Source: JAOPZW01 sp963803375 (GTDB lineage Bacteria; Actinomycetota; Thermoleophilia; Solirubrobacterales; Solirubrobacteraceae). From it: DNA of 64,000 nt. Position numbers and translations under genes: made by a program. The stretch lies in assembly GCA_963803375.1 (NCBI GenBank), contig CAWDMB010000014.1, positions 62,001-126,000 on the forward strand, given 5' to 3'. Positions 45,758 through 54,286 of the stretch are shown piece by piece. The notes beneath the pieces are model-generated. The model had not been told where the DNA came from and did not search any database. It saw only the letters and a list, made by a program, of their open reading frames with translations. Position 1 is the stretch's first letter. Each line of letters opens with the position of its first letter.

Positions 45758-45851
45758 GGGCTCGAGCCTACCCCCGAGCGCGCTCGCGCCCAGCCTCGGC
45801 TGAGCCGGTCCCGCAGGACCAGCGCCCGAGCCGTGGAATCCCTGATGCGGC

Positions 45852-46985
45852 GTGTTCGAGCCGCCTCCCACCGCCCGGCCGGGCCGGTCCGCGAGCCAGC
45901 AGCGCGGGTCGCTGCTCGCGATCGGGCTGCTGCTCGTCGCGCTCGGCGCGGTCGCCGGCATCCTGCGCGACGCGGGCGCCGCCCCGAAGGCCCGCGAGCC
46001 GATCGTGCTCCCGCAGGGCCAGGCCTTCACGGTGGCCTGGGGCGGCGACCTGACGCCCGGCTCGAGCCACGGGCTGCCGCCCGGCGACGGCCGCAGCCTG
46101 CTCGCCGCGGTCCGCCGCCGGCTGCGCCGGGCGGACGTCGCGACGCTGAACCTCGAGGGCACGTTCGGCGTCGGCGGGAGATCGAAGTGCCCGGCGCTCC
46201 CCAGCCCGACGTGCTTCGCCTTCCAGGCGCCGCCCCGCAACGCCGCCGCGCTCTCGGACGCCGGCGTCGACATCGTCAACCTCGCCAACAACCACGCGTT
46301 CGACTTCGGGGCGGCCGGCATGGGCCGAACGGTGCGCGCGCTGCGCCGCGCCGGCGTGGGCCTGACCGGACGCCCGGGCGAGATCGCGTTCGTACGCCTG
46401 CGGCGGGCGCGGATCGCCTTCCTGGGTTTCGCCGCCTACAGCTGGGCCTCGCCGATCCGCGACCTGAGCGCCGTCCGGACGCTCGTGCGCCGCGCGGTGG
46501 CGCGCGCCAACGTCGTCGTCGTCTTCATGCACGCGGGCGCCGAGGGCTCGGACAAGATCCACACGCCCGACGCAGACGAGCAGGCCTACGGCGAGCTCCG
46601 GGGCAACCCGCGCGCGTTCGCGCGCACGGCCGTCGACGCCGGCGCGGACCTCGTGCTCGGCTCGGGCCCCCACGTGCTGCGCGGCATCGAGGTCTACAGG
46701 CGCCGACTGATCGCGTACTCGCTCGGCAACCTGGGCGGCTACCGCAACTTCGGGGTGGGCGGCGCCTCGGCCCTGAGCGCGCTTCTGCGCGTGCGGGTCA
46801 GGGCCGACGGCGCGTTCGCCTCCGGGTCGCTGACCTCGCTGCGCCTGAGCCCCGCCGGCATCGCTGGTCGCGACCGCGGCGGCGCGGCGGGCCGGCTCGT
46901 CACGGAGGTGTCGGCCCAGGACTTCGGAGCGCGCGGGGTCGCGGTCGGGCGCGACGGCGCGCTCTCGGTGCGGACGCGTCGCTAG
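45852..46985 (+). CDS. CapA-family (PGA_cap) metallophosphatase-like protein
   Basis: The 377-residue protein has an N-terminal membrane anchor (LLAIGLLLVALGAVAGIL) and the CapA core: FTVAWGGDLTPGSSHGLPP, ATLNLEGTF, GVDIVNLANNHAFDFG, VVVFMHAGAEGSD and VLGSGPHVLRGIEVYR. CapA proteins are needed for polyglutamate capsule or related polymer release. It starts at GTG 45852. Confidence 0.85.
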   Translation: MFEPPPTARPGRSASQQRGSLLAIGLLLVALGAVAGILRDAGAAPKAREPIVLPQGQAFTVAWGGDLTPGSSHGLPPGDGRSLLAAVRRRLRRADVATLNLEGTFGVGGRSKCPALPSPTCFAFQAPPRNAAALSDAGVDIVNLANNHAFDFGAAGMGRTVRALRRAGVGLTGRPGEIAFVRLRRARIAFLGFAAYSWASPIRDLSAVRTLVRRAVARANVVVVFMHAGAEGSDKIHTPDADEQAYGELRGNPRAFARTAVDAGADLVLGSGPHVLRGIEVYRRRLIAYSLGNLGGYRNFGVGGASALSALLRVRVRADGAFASGSLTSLRLSPAGIAGRDRGGAAGRLVTEVSAQDFGARGVAVGRDGALSVRTRR

Positions 46986-47021
46986 GGTCGCCGATCCGAT
47001 GCGAGCGCTGCGCGCTCGGCG

Positions 47022-47633
47022 TCAGCGGCGCAGGCCGTCCAGGACCGTGTCGACGAGGCCCGCCGGCCAGTCGCGGGGCACCCGGTCGCCGGCGAGCTCC
47101 TGCGCGTACCAGGCGCCGAGCAGCATCTGCACGGCGGCGCGCAGGTCCGCGCCGGCGCGCAGCTCACCGCGGTCGCGCGCCGCCTCCAGGATGTGCAACA
47201 GCTCGCGCCGCCGCGGGGCGACTAGCCGCTCGCGAAAGCGCGCGAGCAGCTCGGGCGTCTGCTCGGTCTCGGCGAGAACGGTGCCGATCATGGCCATGCC
47301 CCCGGGGCGCGTGATCCCCGTACGGAAGAGCCGCAGGTGGGTGACGAGGTCGGCGCGCACGTCGTCGGTGGGCGGCGCGCGCGGCTCGGCGCGCAGCGAG
47401 GCGATGGCCGCCGTGGCGAGGTCGGCCTTCGTCGGGTGGCGCAGGTAGACCGTCGGCTTGCTGACGCCGGCGCGGGCGGCGACCGCCTCGACGGCCATCC
47501 GCGCGTAGCCGCGTTCGGCGAGCTCGGCGAGGGCCGCCTCGAGGATCGCGGCGTCGGTGGCCGCCGAGCGCGGGCGCCCGCGCAGCGGCGCCGCCGCCGG
47601 TATGTCTTTCCTTGTCCGTTTGGTATTGTTCAC
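47022..47633 (-). CDS. TetR-family transcriptional repressor
   Basis: The 203-residue protein has a TetR helix-turn-helix (ILEAALAELAERGYARMAVE, ARAGVSKPTVYLRHPTKADL) and a TetR_C-like ligand domain. The GTG at 47633 overlaps a palindrome (47620-47636), so it probably represses itself and the divergent DJ-1-like gene. The ligand is unknown. Confidence 0.9.
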   Translation of the reverse strand: MNNTKRTRKDIPAAAPLRGRPRSAATDAAILEAALAELAERGYARMAVEAVAARAGVSKPTVYLRHPTKADLATAAIASLRAEPRAPPTDDVRADLVTHLRLFRTGITRPGGMAMIGTVLAETEQTPELLARFRERLVAPRRRELLHILEAARDRGELRAGADLRAAVQMLLGAWYAQELAGDRVPRDWPAGLVDTVLDGLRR

Positions 47634-47636
47634 CAA
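47620..47636. promoter_or_regulatory. Putative TetR operator
   Basis: TTGGT and ACCAA form a perfect inverted repeat around the 7-base spacer attgttc. It overlaps the tetR start codon and lies 37 bases before the divergent gene, a usual site for autoregulation. Confidence 0.55.
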
Positions 47637-47672
47637 GCCACAGTCAACCGCAACCGGAGGCACACCGCAACC

Positions 47673-48413
47673 ATGGCCGCCACGATCGACCACACGACCA
47701 CGGCCCCCAAGCGCGTCCTGGTGGTCGTGGCGAACCCCGCGACCTCGACGACGACCGGCTGGCCGGTGGGGTTCTGGGCCTCCGAGCTGTTCCATCCCCT
47801 CCATGAGTTCGCCGACGCGGGCTACGACGTCACGCTCGCGAGCCCCGAGGGCGGCGCGGTCGAGATCGATGCGCTCAGCGACCCGCGCGATCCGAGCCGG
47901 TACTCGGCCGAGGACGTCTTGTCGCTCGGGTACCTGAGCTCCGAGGAGCAGATGGCGCGCCTGCGCGATACCGCTCGCCTCTCCGAGCTCGACCTCGACG
48001 GCTTCGACGCGATCGTCGTCTGCGGCGGTCAGGCGCCCATGTTCACGTTCCGCGACAATGCCTCGCTGAAGGCGGCGATCGCTCGCTTCTACGAGGCCGA
48101 GAAGCCGACGGCCGCCCTCTGCCACGGAGTCAGCGCGCTCGTCGACGTCAGGCTCTCCGACGGCTCGTGGCTGGTCGAGGGGCGCACGCTGACCGGCTTT
48201 GCGAACGTCGAGGAGGACGCGGCGGACGCGGCGGTGGGCACGAAGGTCATGCCCTGGCGCCTCGAGGACGCGCTGCGCGAGCGCCGGGCCAACTACGTCC
48301 AGGGCGGGCTCTGGAAGCCGTTCGCCGTCCGCGACGGACGGCTCATCACGGGCCAGCAGCAGTACTCCGGGCGCCGCGTCGCCGAGCTCGTCGTCGCTGC
48401 GCTCGGGCGATGA
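47673..48413 (+). CDS. DJ-1/PfpI class-I glutamine amidotransferase-like protein
   Basis: The 246-residue protein has VANPATSTTTGWPVGFWASE (E38), DAIVVCGGQAPM and nucleophile C150 in ALCHGVSALVDVR, as in Hsp31-type glyoxalase/deglycase-like proteins. It probably handles reactive carbonyls. The TetR gene diverges from it, so it is likely inducible. Confidence 0.88.
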   Translation: MAATIDHTTTAPKRVLVVVANPATSTTTGWPVGFWASELFHPLHEFADAGYDVTLASPEGGAVEIDALSDPRDPSRYSAEDVLSLGYLSSEEQMARLRDTARLSELDLDGFDAIVVCGGQAPMFTFRDNASLKAAIARFYEAEKPTAALCHGVSALVDVRLSDGSWLVEGRTLTGFANVEEDAADAAVGTKVMPWRLEDALRERRANYVQGGLWKPFAVRDGRLITGQQQYSGRRVAELVVAALGR

Positions 48414-48471
48414 GGACCTCGAGCCTCGTCGCCCGGGCCGACGGCCGGGCGTTCCCGGGGGCGCGCCGGCG

Positions 48472-48591
48472 GTGAGGACCGGCCGCCTGGAGGCCTTCAG
48501 CGACGGAGACTTCGCGATCGTCATCACGCCGCCGGCGCTCGAGCTGCCTCGCCCCGGGGCGCGCTGCGCGATCGCCCGAGTGGTCACTTGA
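48472..48591 (+). pseudogene. TMEM175-family channel, N-terminal remnant
   Basis: The frame reads VRTGRLEAFSDGDFAIVITP, matching the RLEAFSDGVFAIAITLL start of bacterial TMEM175 (DUF1211) potassium channels. It stops after 39 residues without any full membrane helix. The rest of the 394-base gap 48414-48807 holds a nested palindrome and a tandem repeat but no gene. Confidence 0.55.
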
Positions 48592-48621
48592 CGGTCGATG
48601 TGACCGTGGAGCGACCACTCG
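48577..48621. repeat. Nested perfect palindrome
   Basis: The outer arms are CGAGTGGTC (48577-48585) and GACCACTCG (48613-48621). The inner arms are ACGGTC (48591-48596) and GACCGT (48602-48607). The spacers between outer and inner arms are 5 bases on each side, and the central loop is 5 bases. The symmetry is striking and fits a cruciform, operator pair or strong RNA hairpin. Confidence 0.6.
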
Positions 48622-48668
48622 ACCCGAGATGCGCCCCCGGGTCGGCCCCGGCGACGTGGCGCCGGGGC

Positions 48669-48710
48669 GCGGGCGGCGGGCGGCGGGCGGCGGGCGGCGG
48701 GCGGCGGGCA
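48669..48710 (+). repeat. Tandem 7-base repeat (GCGGGCG)
   Basis: Five exact copies of GCGGGCG are followed by one copy ending in A. The repeat is a G-rich microsatellite-like tract in a non-coding gap before the histidine-kinase gene. Confidence 0.7.
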
Positions 48711-48807
48711 ACCTTACCCGGCTCACGCCTCGGCGGATCGCCGGCCGGAGAGCGGGTCGAGGCGATGGGCCAGCCGCCCACACGGCCGTCGTATCGTGCT
48801 CAGGGCG

Positions 48808-49947
48808 ATGGACGAGCACGCGACCCCGGCGCTGAGGACGGTGAGCGACGCGGTCCTCGCGGTCGCCTCGCAGCGCTCGGTCGAGGAGGTCCTGCAGCAG
48901 CTCGTCGACCGTGCGCGCGAGCTCGTGGGCGCGCGCTACGCGGCGCTCGGCGTGCCGGACGGAGACGGCGGCTTCAGCCGCTTCCTCGTCGCCGGCATGG
49001 ACGACGAGCTCGTCGCCGCGCTCGGCCCCCTGCCGCGCACGCACGGGATGCTCGGCGCGATGCTCGAGGGCCCCGCCTCACACCGCACGCCGGACCTCCA
49101 TGCCCACCCGCGCTTCCGCGGCTGGTGGCCGGCCGGCCATCCCGACATGCGCTCGTTCCTGGGCGTGCCGATCGTCGCGCCCGACGGCGTGATCGGCGCC
49201 TTCTACCTCACCGAGAAGCAGGGGGCGCCGGCGTTCGACGACGGCGACCAGAAGCTGATCGAGCTGCTCGCCGCGCACGCCGCGATCGCGATCACGAACG
49301 CGCGCCTGCTGGAGCGCTCGCGCGAGCTCTCGGTCGTCTCCGAGCGCAACCGCCTCGCGCTCGAGCTCCACGACGTCGTCAGCCAGAAGCTCTTCAGCCT
49401 CGTCCTCACCGCCGAGGCCGCCGGGACGCTGCTCGACCGCGACGCGGCCGCGACGCGCGAGCTGCTGGCGCGGCTGCAGGCGCTCGCGCGCGAGGCGCTC
49501 GCGGAGCTGCGCTCGCTGATCCTCGAGCTGCGCCCGCCCGACCTCGAGCGCGACGGGCTGTGCGGGGCGCTGCGCAAGCACGTCGAGGTGCTGCGGCGGC
49601 TGCACGGCGTCGACCTCGACGTCGACCTCGACGCCGACGCGGGCGCGGCGATCGACGCCGCGCGTGCGGCCGAGATCCTGCGCATCGCCCAGGAGGCGCT
49701 GCAGAACGCGCTGCGCCACGCGGCGGCGTCGCGCGTCGCGGTGCGGCTCGCCGCTCCCGACGGGCTCGTCGTGCTCGAGGTCCGCGACGACGGCGCCGGC
49801 TTCGATCCCGAGGATCCCGAGCTGCGCTCGACGCACCTCGGCCTGACCTCGATGCAGGAGCGCGCGCGGCGGCTCGGAGGACGCCTTGAGATCAGCTCGG
49901 CGCCCGGAGGCGGCACCGCCGTGCGCCTGGAGGCGCCGGGTGGCTGA
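48808..49947 (+). CDS. GAF-domain sensor histidine kinase (HisKA_3, NarL-partner type)
   Basis: The 379-residue protein has a GAF domain (about residues 15-165), then dimerisation helix with phospho-accepting H188 in RLALELHDVVSQKLF and an HATPase domain (IAQEALQNALRHA, VRDDGAGFDP, GLTSMQERARRLGG). It has no membrane helix, like DevS/DosS relatives that sense gases or redox through GAF. Its stop overlaps the response-regulator gene by 8 bases, forming a two-component system. Confidence 0.9.
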   Translation: MDEHATPALRTVSDAVLAVASQRSVEEVLQQLVDRARELVGARYAALGVPDGDGGFSRFLVAGMDDELVAALGPLPRTHGMLGAMLEGPASHRTPDLHAHPRFRGWWPAGHPDMRSFLGVPIVAPDGVIGAFYLTEKQGAPAFDDGDQKLIELLAAHAAIAITNARLLERSRELSVVSERNRLALELHDVVSQKLFSLVLTAEAAGTLLDRDAAATRELLARLQALAREALAELRSLILELRPPDLERDGLCGALRKHVEVLRRLHGVDLDVDLDADAGAAIDAARAAEILRIAQEALQNALRHAAASRVAVRLAAPDGLVVLEVRDDGAGFDPEDPELRSTHLGLTSMQERARRLGGRLEISSAPGGGTAVRLEAPGG

Positions 49948-50599
49948 GGCGATCCGGGTCCTGCTCGTCGACGACCACGCCGTCGTGCGCGAGGGCCTGC
50001 GCACGTTCCTCGAGCTCCAGGACGCGCTCGAGGTCGTCGGCGAGGCCGCCGACGGCGAGGAGGGCGTGCGCAAAGCCGAGCGCCTGCGCCCCGACGTCGT
50101 GCTCATGGACCTCGTCATGCCGCGCATGGACGGCGTCGGGGCGATGCGCGAGCTGCGCCGGCGCCTGCCCGCCACGCGCGTCATCGTCCTCACGAGCTTC
50201 GCCGACGACGAGCGGCTGCTGCCCGCGATCCGCGCCGGCGCCGCCGGCTACCTGCTCAAGGACGTCGAGCCGCGCGAGCTCGCGCGGGCGGTGCGCGCGG
50301 CGCACGCGGGCGCGGCGCTGCTCGACCCGGCCGTCGCGGCGCGCCTCGTCGAGGCCGTCGCGGCGCCGGCCGACCCCGAGCCGGCGGCCGAGCCCGAGCT
50401 CGCCGACCGGCTCACCTCGCGCGAGCGCGAGGTCCTCGACCTGCTCGCGCGCGGCGTGCCCAACAAGCGCATCGCCCGCGAGCTCGGGATCTCGGAGAAG
50501 ACGGTCAAGACCCACGTCGGCCACATCCTCGCCAAGCTCGGTGTCACCGACCGCACCCAGGCAGCGCTGCTCGCCGTCGAGGCCGGCAGGCGGTCCTAG
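49940..50599 (+). CDS. NarL/LuxR-family response regulator
   Basis: The 219-residue protein has a receiver with D57 (VVLMDLVMP), T85 and K107 (AAGYLLKDVE) and a LuxR helix-turn-helix (LTSREREVLDLLARGVPNKR, ISEKTVKTHVGHILAKLG). It is the partner of the upstream kinase. The GTG at 49940 lies inside the kinase end. Confidence 0.92.
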   Translation: MAEAIRVLLVDDHAVVREGLRTFLELQDALEVVGEAADGEEGVRKAERLRPDVVLMDLVMPRMDGVGAMRELRRRLPATRVIVLTSFADDERLLPAIRAGAAGYLLKDVEPRELARAVRAAHAGAALLDPAVAARLVEAVAAPADPEPAAEPELADRLTSREREVLDLLARGVPNKRIARELGISEKTVKTHVGHILAKLGVTDRTQAALLAVEAGRRS

Positions 50600-50648
50600 G
50601 ACCAATTGCCGATGGCGGCGGAGGCCCGGGCGCGCGTACGCTCGGGCG

Positions 50649-51320
50649 ATGCCGGTCGGGATCGTCACGGGAGCCTCGCGCGGCCTCGGCCGCGCGCTCG
50701 CCACCGCGCTCGCGGGCGAGGGCTGGAGGCTCGTCGTCGACGCGCGCGACGCCGCGGCGCTCGAGCGCGCGACCGCCGGGCTGCCGGGCGTCGTCGCGGT
50801 CGCGGGCGACGTCGCCGACCCCGGGCACCGCGAGGCGCTCGTCGCCGCGGCCGGGCCGCGGATCGACCTCGTCGTCAACAACGCGAGCGCCGTGGGCCCG
50901 AGCCCGCTGCCCGCGCTCGCCGAGCTGGCGCCGGTCGAGCTCGAGCGCGTCCTCGCCGTCAACGTCCTCGCGCCGCTCGCGCTCGTGCAGCTCGCCCTGC
51001 CGCGCCTGGCGCCCGGGGCGCGGATCATCAACCTGACCTCCGACGCGGCCGTCGAGGCCTACCCGGGCTGGGGCGGCTACGGGGCGAGCAAGGCCGCGCT
51101 CGAGCAGCTCACCGCGGTGCTCGCCGTCGAGCACCCCGAGCTGCACGTCTATGCCGTCGACCCCGGCGACATGCGCACGCAGATGCACCAGGACGCGTTC
51201 CCGGGCGAGGACATCTCCGACCGCCCGCCGCCGGAGGCGAGCGTCCCGGGGCTGCTCGCGCTCGTCGCCGGCAGGCCCCCCACCGGGCGCCACCGGGCGG
51301 CCGACCTGGTCGTCGCCTGA
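50649..51320 (+). CDS. Short-chain dehydrogenase/reductase
   Basis: The 223-residue protein has VTGASRGLGRALATALAG, VVNNASAVGPSPLP, Ser in IINLTSDAAVEAYPGW and the YxxxK pair in YGASKAALEQL. The substrate is unknown. It lies 3 bases before the QueA-like gene. Confidence 0.88.
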   Translation: MPVGIVTGASRGLGRALATALAGEGWRLVVDARDAAALERATAGLPGVVAVAGDVADPGHREALVAAAGPRIDLVVNNASAVGPSPLPALAELAPVELERVLAVNVLAPLALVQLALPRLAPGARIINLTSDAAVEAYPGWGGYGASKAALEQLTAVLAVEHPELHVYAVDPGDMRTQMHQDAFPGEDISDRPPPEASVPGLLALVAGRPPTGRHRAADLVVA

Positions 51321-51323
51321 GCC

Positions 51324-52343
51324 GTGGGCGCGCTCGCGTTCGTGCTGCCCGGCGCGCTCGAGGCCCACGAGCCGCCGGAGGCGCGCGGCCTGCGGCGCGA
51401 CGAGGTGCGCCTGATGGTCGCCACGCGCGGCGACGGGCGGATCGAGCACGCCCGCTTCTGCGACCTGCCCGCGTTCCTGACGCCGGGCGACGTGCTCGTC
51501 GTCAACGACTCGGCGACGCTCCCGGCCGCGGTCGACGCGCGGACCGCCCGTGGCGCGGCCGTCGAGCTGCGCTTCGCCACCCCCGCGCCCGCGCTGCCCG
51601 CCCGGGCCTGGTGGATCGTCGAGCTGCGCGACGCGCGCCCGCGCGTCGGCGAGCGCCTCGAGCTTGCGGGCGGGGCGGCGGCCGAGCTCGTCGCGCCCTA
51701 CGCCGGGGGTCGCCGGCTGTGGCTCGCGCGCGTCGCCGCCGCGACCGCGGTTGTCGAGCTGCTCGCGCGCCACGGGCGCCCGATCCGCTACGGCTACGTC
51801 CCGGCCGAGTGGCCGCTCGCGGCCTACCAGACGATGTTCGCGTGCGAGCCGGGCAGCGCCGAGATGCCGAGCGCCGGGCGTCCGTTCACGCCCGAGCTCG
51901 TCGCGCGACTCGCCTCGGCGGGCGTGGCGCTCGCGCCGGTGACGCTCCACGCCGGCGTCTCCTCGCCCGAGCGCGGCGAGCCCCCGTACCCCGAGCGCTA
52001 CGCGGTGCCCGAGGCAACGGCGCGAATCGTGAACGCCGCCCACAGTCGCGGCGCGCGCGCGATCGCGGTCGGCACGACGGCCGTGCGGGCGCTCGAGACC
52101 GTCGCGCAGCCAGACGGCACCGTCGCGTCCGGCGCGGGCTGGACGAACCTCGTCGTCGACCCCGAGCGCGGTCTGCGCGCCGTCGACGCGCTCATCACGG
52201 GCTGGCACGAGCCGAGGGCCTCGCACCTGCGGCTGCTCGAGGCGGCCGCCGGCGAGCCGCTGCTCGCGCGCAGCTACCGCGCCGCGCTGCAGGCCGGCTA
52301 CCTCTGGCACGAGTTCGGCGACAGCCACCTCGTGGCGCCCTGA
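51324..52343 (+). CDS. QueA-like SAM:tRNA ribosyltransferase-isomerase family protein
   Basis: The 339-residue protein keeps QueA signatures: LPAFLTPGDVLVVNDSATLP, TLHAGVSSPE (for THVGxGTF), YAVPEATARIVNAAHSRG, AVGTTAVRALE and ITGWHEPRASHLRLLEA. QueA makes epoxyqueuosine in tRNA from SAM. The diverged THVG motif and the SDR neighbour suggest a related but different reaction. No other queuosine gene is in view. Confidence 0.8.
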   Translation: MGALAFVLPGALEAHEPPEARGLRRDEVRLMVATRGDGRIEHARFCDLPAFLTPGDVLVVNDSATLPAAVDARTARGAAVELRFATPAPALPARAWWIVELRDARPRVGERLELAGGAAAELVAPYAGGRRLWLARVAAATAVVELLARHGRPIRYGYVPAEWPLAAYQTMFACEPGSAEMPSAGRPFTPELVARLASAGVALAPVTLHAGVSSPERGEPPYPERYAVPEATARIVNAAHSRGARAIAVGTTAVRALETVAQPDGTVASGAGWTNLVVDPERGLRAVDALITGWHEPRASHLRLLEAAAGEPLLARSYRAALQAGYLWHEFGDSHLVAP

Positions 52344-52465
52344 GGCCCACGATCACGCCCCGTCGTCGCCTTTACCGGCGCGCCTTCCGGGCGCACGTGC
52401 GCGACGACGAGCTCGTACGGGCGGCGGCGGAGGCCTTCGGAGGCGAGCGGTAGCGTTGTCGGGCG

Positions 52466-53569
52466 GTGCTCGCGCTCGTCGTGACGAACCTCGCCCGGCG
52501 CAAGGCACGAACGCTCGCCACGGCGGTCGGGATCGCGCTCGGTGTGGCGACGATCGTCGCCCTGCTCTCGGTCGGCTCGGGGCTCGAGCGCACGGCCGCC
52601 GGGCTCGTGCACCTCGGCGACGCCGACCTCGGGATCTTCCAGGCCGGCATCGAGGACCCGACCGCGTCGCTGCTGCCCACGTCGCTGGCCGCGCGGCTCG
52701 AGCGCCGGCCCGACGTCCGCGAGGCCACGCCGCTGCTGCTCGTGGTCGAGGGCGTCCGCGAGGACCCCGCCGCGATCGTCTTCGGAGCCGAGCCCGACGG
52801 CTTCTTCGCCCGCCGGCTCGTGGTGGACGACGGGACACGACGGTTCGGCGCGCGGCGCGTCATGGTCGGCGACCGCCTCGCCCGCGAGCTGCGACTGCGC
52901 CCCGGCTCGACGCTGCGGATCAAGCGCCGGGCCTTCGCCGTGGCCGGCGTCTACCACACGGGCATCTTCTTCGAGGACTCCGGCGCGATCGTCGACCTCG
53001 CGACGGCGCAGCGCTTCGAGCGCCGCGGGCGCGAGGCGACGACGATCGCCGTGGCGCTCGCGCCCGACGCGCACGAGCGCGCGACCGCGCGGGCGCTGCG
53101 GCGCGCGCTGCCGGGCACGCAGATCATCGGCACCGCGGAGGAGGCGACCCGCATCGGCGCCAACGGGGTCCTCGTCGGCAAGACCGTCACGCTCATCGCC
53201 GCGCTCGCGCTGATCGTCGGCGGCCTGGGGGTGACGAACACGATGGCGATGGCGGTGCTCGAGCGCCAGCGCGAGCTCGCGCTGCTCAGCGCGGTGGGCT
53301 GGCGGCGCGCGCGCATCGCCGCGCTCGTGCTCGCCGAGGGGATCGCGACCAGCGTCCTCGGCGCCGCCCTCGGCCTCGTGCTCGGGGTGCTCGGCGCCGG
53401 CCTCCTCGGCGACGCGCTGTCGGTCTCGACCGTCGTCTCGCCGCACGTGACGCCGTGGACGATCGGCCAGGCGCTGCTGATCGGCGTCGCCATCGGCGTG
53501 CTCGGCGGCCTGTATCCCGCCTGGCGCGGGACGAGCGTCTCAACGACGCAGCTGCTGGGAGGAGCGTAG
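52466..53569 (+). CDS. MacB/FtsX-type ABC transporter permease
   Basis: The 367-residue protein has one N-terminal helix (ATAVGIALGVATIVALLSV), a large external MacB_PCD domain and three C-terminal helices (ALIVGGLGVTNTMAMAVLER, AEGIATSVLGAALGLVLGVL, ALLIGVAIGVLGGLYPAWRG). It should move lipids or peptides with an ATPase partner. The obvious partner is the convergent gene whose end overlaps this one by 30 bases. Confidence 0.87.
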   Translation: MLALVVTNLARRKARTLATAVGIALGVATIVALLSVGSGLERTAAGLVHLGDADLGIFQAGIEDPTASLLPTSLAARLERRPDVREATPLLLVVEGVREDPAAIVFGAEPDGFFARRLVVDDGTRRFGARRVMVGDRLARELRLRPGSTLRIKRRAFAVAGVYHTGIFFEDSGAIVDLATAQRFERRGREATTIAVALAPDAHERATARALRRALPGTQIIGTAEEATRIGANGVLVGKTVTLIAALALIVGGLGVTNTMAMAVLERQRELALLSAVGWRRARIAALVLAEGIATSVLGAALGLVLGVLGAGLLGDALSVSTVVSPHVTPWTIGQALLIGVAIGVLGGLYPAWRGTSVSTTQLLGGA

Positions 53570-54286
53570 GCCGGCGCCGCCGGCGGGCACGAGCCGGCTG
53601 TCGCGCAGGTGCAGCACGCGGTCGGCGCGCTCGCCGATGAGCGCGTCGTAGGTCACGACGAAGAGCGTCATGCCGCGGCGCTCGCGCGCGTCCTGCAGGA
53701 GATCGAGGATGCGCTGCGCGGCGTCGGAGTCGAGCGACCCGGTCGGCTCGTCCGCGAGCAGCAGCCGCGGATCGTTCGCGAGCGCGCGCGCCACGGCGAC
53801 GCGCTGGCGCTCGCCGCCGGAGAGTCGCCCGCCGAGCACGTCGAGGCGGTGGGCGAGCCCCACCTCCTCGAGCAGCGCCGCGGCGCGCTCGCGCCGCTGG
53901 CGGCGTCCGAGCCCGGCGCCGACGAGCGGGATCTCGACGTTGGTGCGCGCGGGCAGGTGCGGCAGGAGGTGATGGTGCTGGAAGACGAAGCCGACGACGT
54001 CGCGGTGGTAGGCGGCGAGCGCACCGGCGCCGTCGAAGCGCTCCCCGTCGACCTCGACCCGGCCGGCGCTCGGCCGGTCGAGCCCGCCGACGAGCGAGAG
54101 CAGCGTCGTCTTGCCCGACCCGGACGGTCCGGTCAGCACGACGAACTCGCCCGGCACGATCGTCAGCGAGACGCCGTCGAGGGCGACGATCCCGCCGCCG
54201 TGGACGCGGCGCAGGCCCTCGGCGACGACCCGCGCGCCGCGCGCGGCCGCCGGGGCGAGCTCGGCGGCGGGCTCAGCGACGGACAC
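53540..54286 (-). CDS. LolD/MacB-type ABC ATPase with altered H-loop
   Basis: The 248-residue protein has Walker A GPSGSGKTT, signature LSGGERQR and Walker B LLLADEPTGSLD. The H-loop reads VVTYDALIGERADRV, with Y213 where almost all relatives have His, so hydrolysis may be slow or altered. It is convergent with the permease at 52466 and its start overlaps the secreted-protein gene on the same strand by 14 bases. Confidence 0.87.
   Translation of the reverse strand: MSVAEPAAELAPAAARGARVVAEGLRRVHGGGIVALDGVSLTIVPGEFVVLTGPSGSGKTTLLSLVGGLDRPSAGRVEVDGERFDGAGALAAYHRDVVGFVFQHHHLLPHLPARTNVEIPLVGAGLGRRQRRERAAALLEEVGLAHRLDVLGGRLSGGERQRVAVARALANDPRLLLADEPTGSLDSDAAQRILDLLQDARERRGMTLFVVTYDALIGERADRVLHLRDSRLVPAGGAGLRSSQQLRR

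Noticed and set aside
48669..48710. GCGGGCG repeats as a CRISPR array
   Set aside because: The units are 7 bases with no spacers and no cas genes are present.
52344..52465. A basic C-terminal-like frame after the QueA-like gene
   Set aside because: About 35 codons ending at 52453 without a start, ribosome site or known family.
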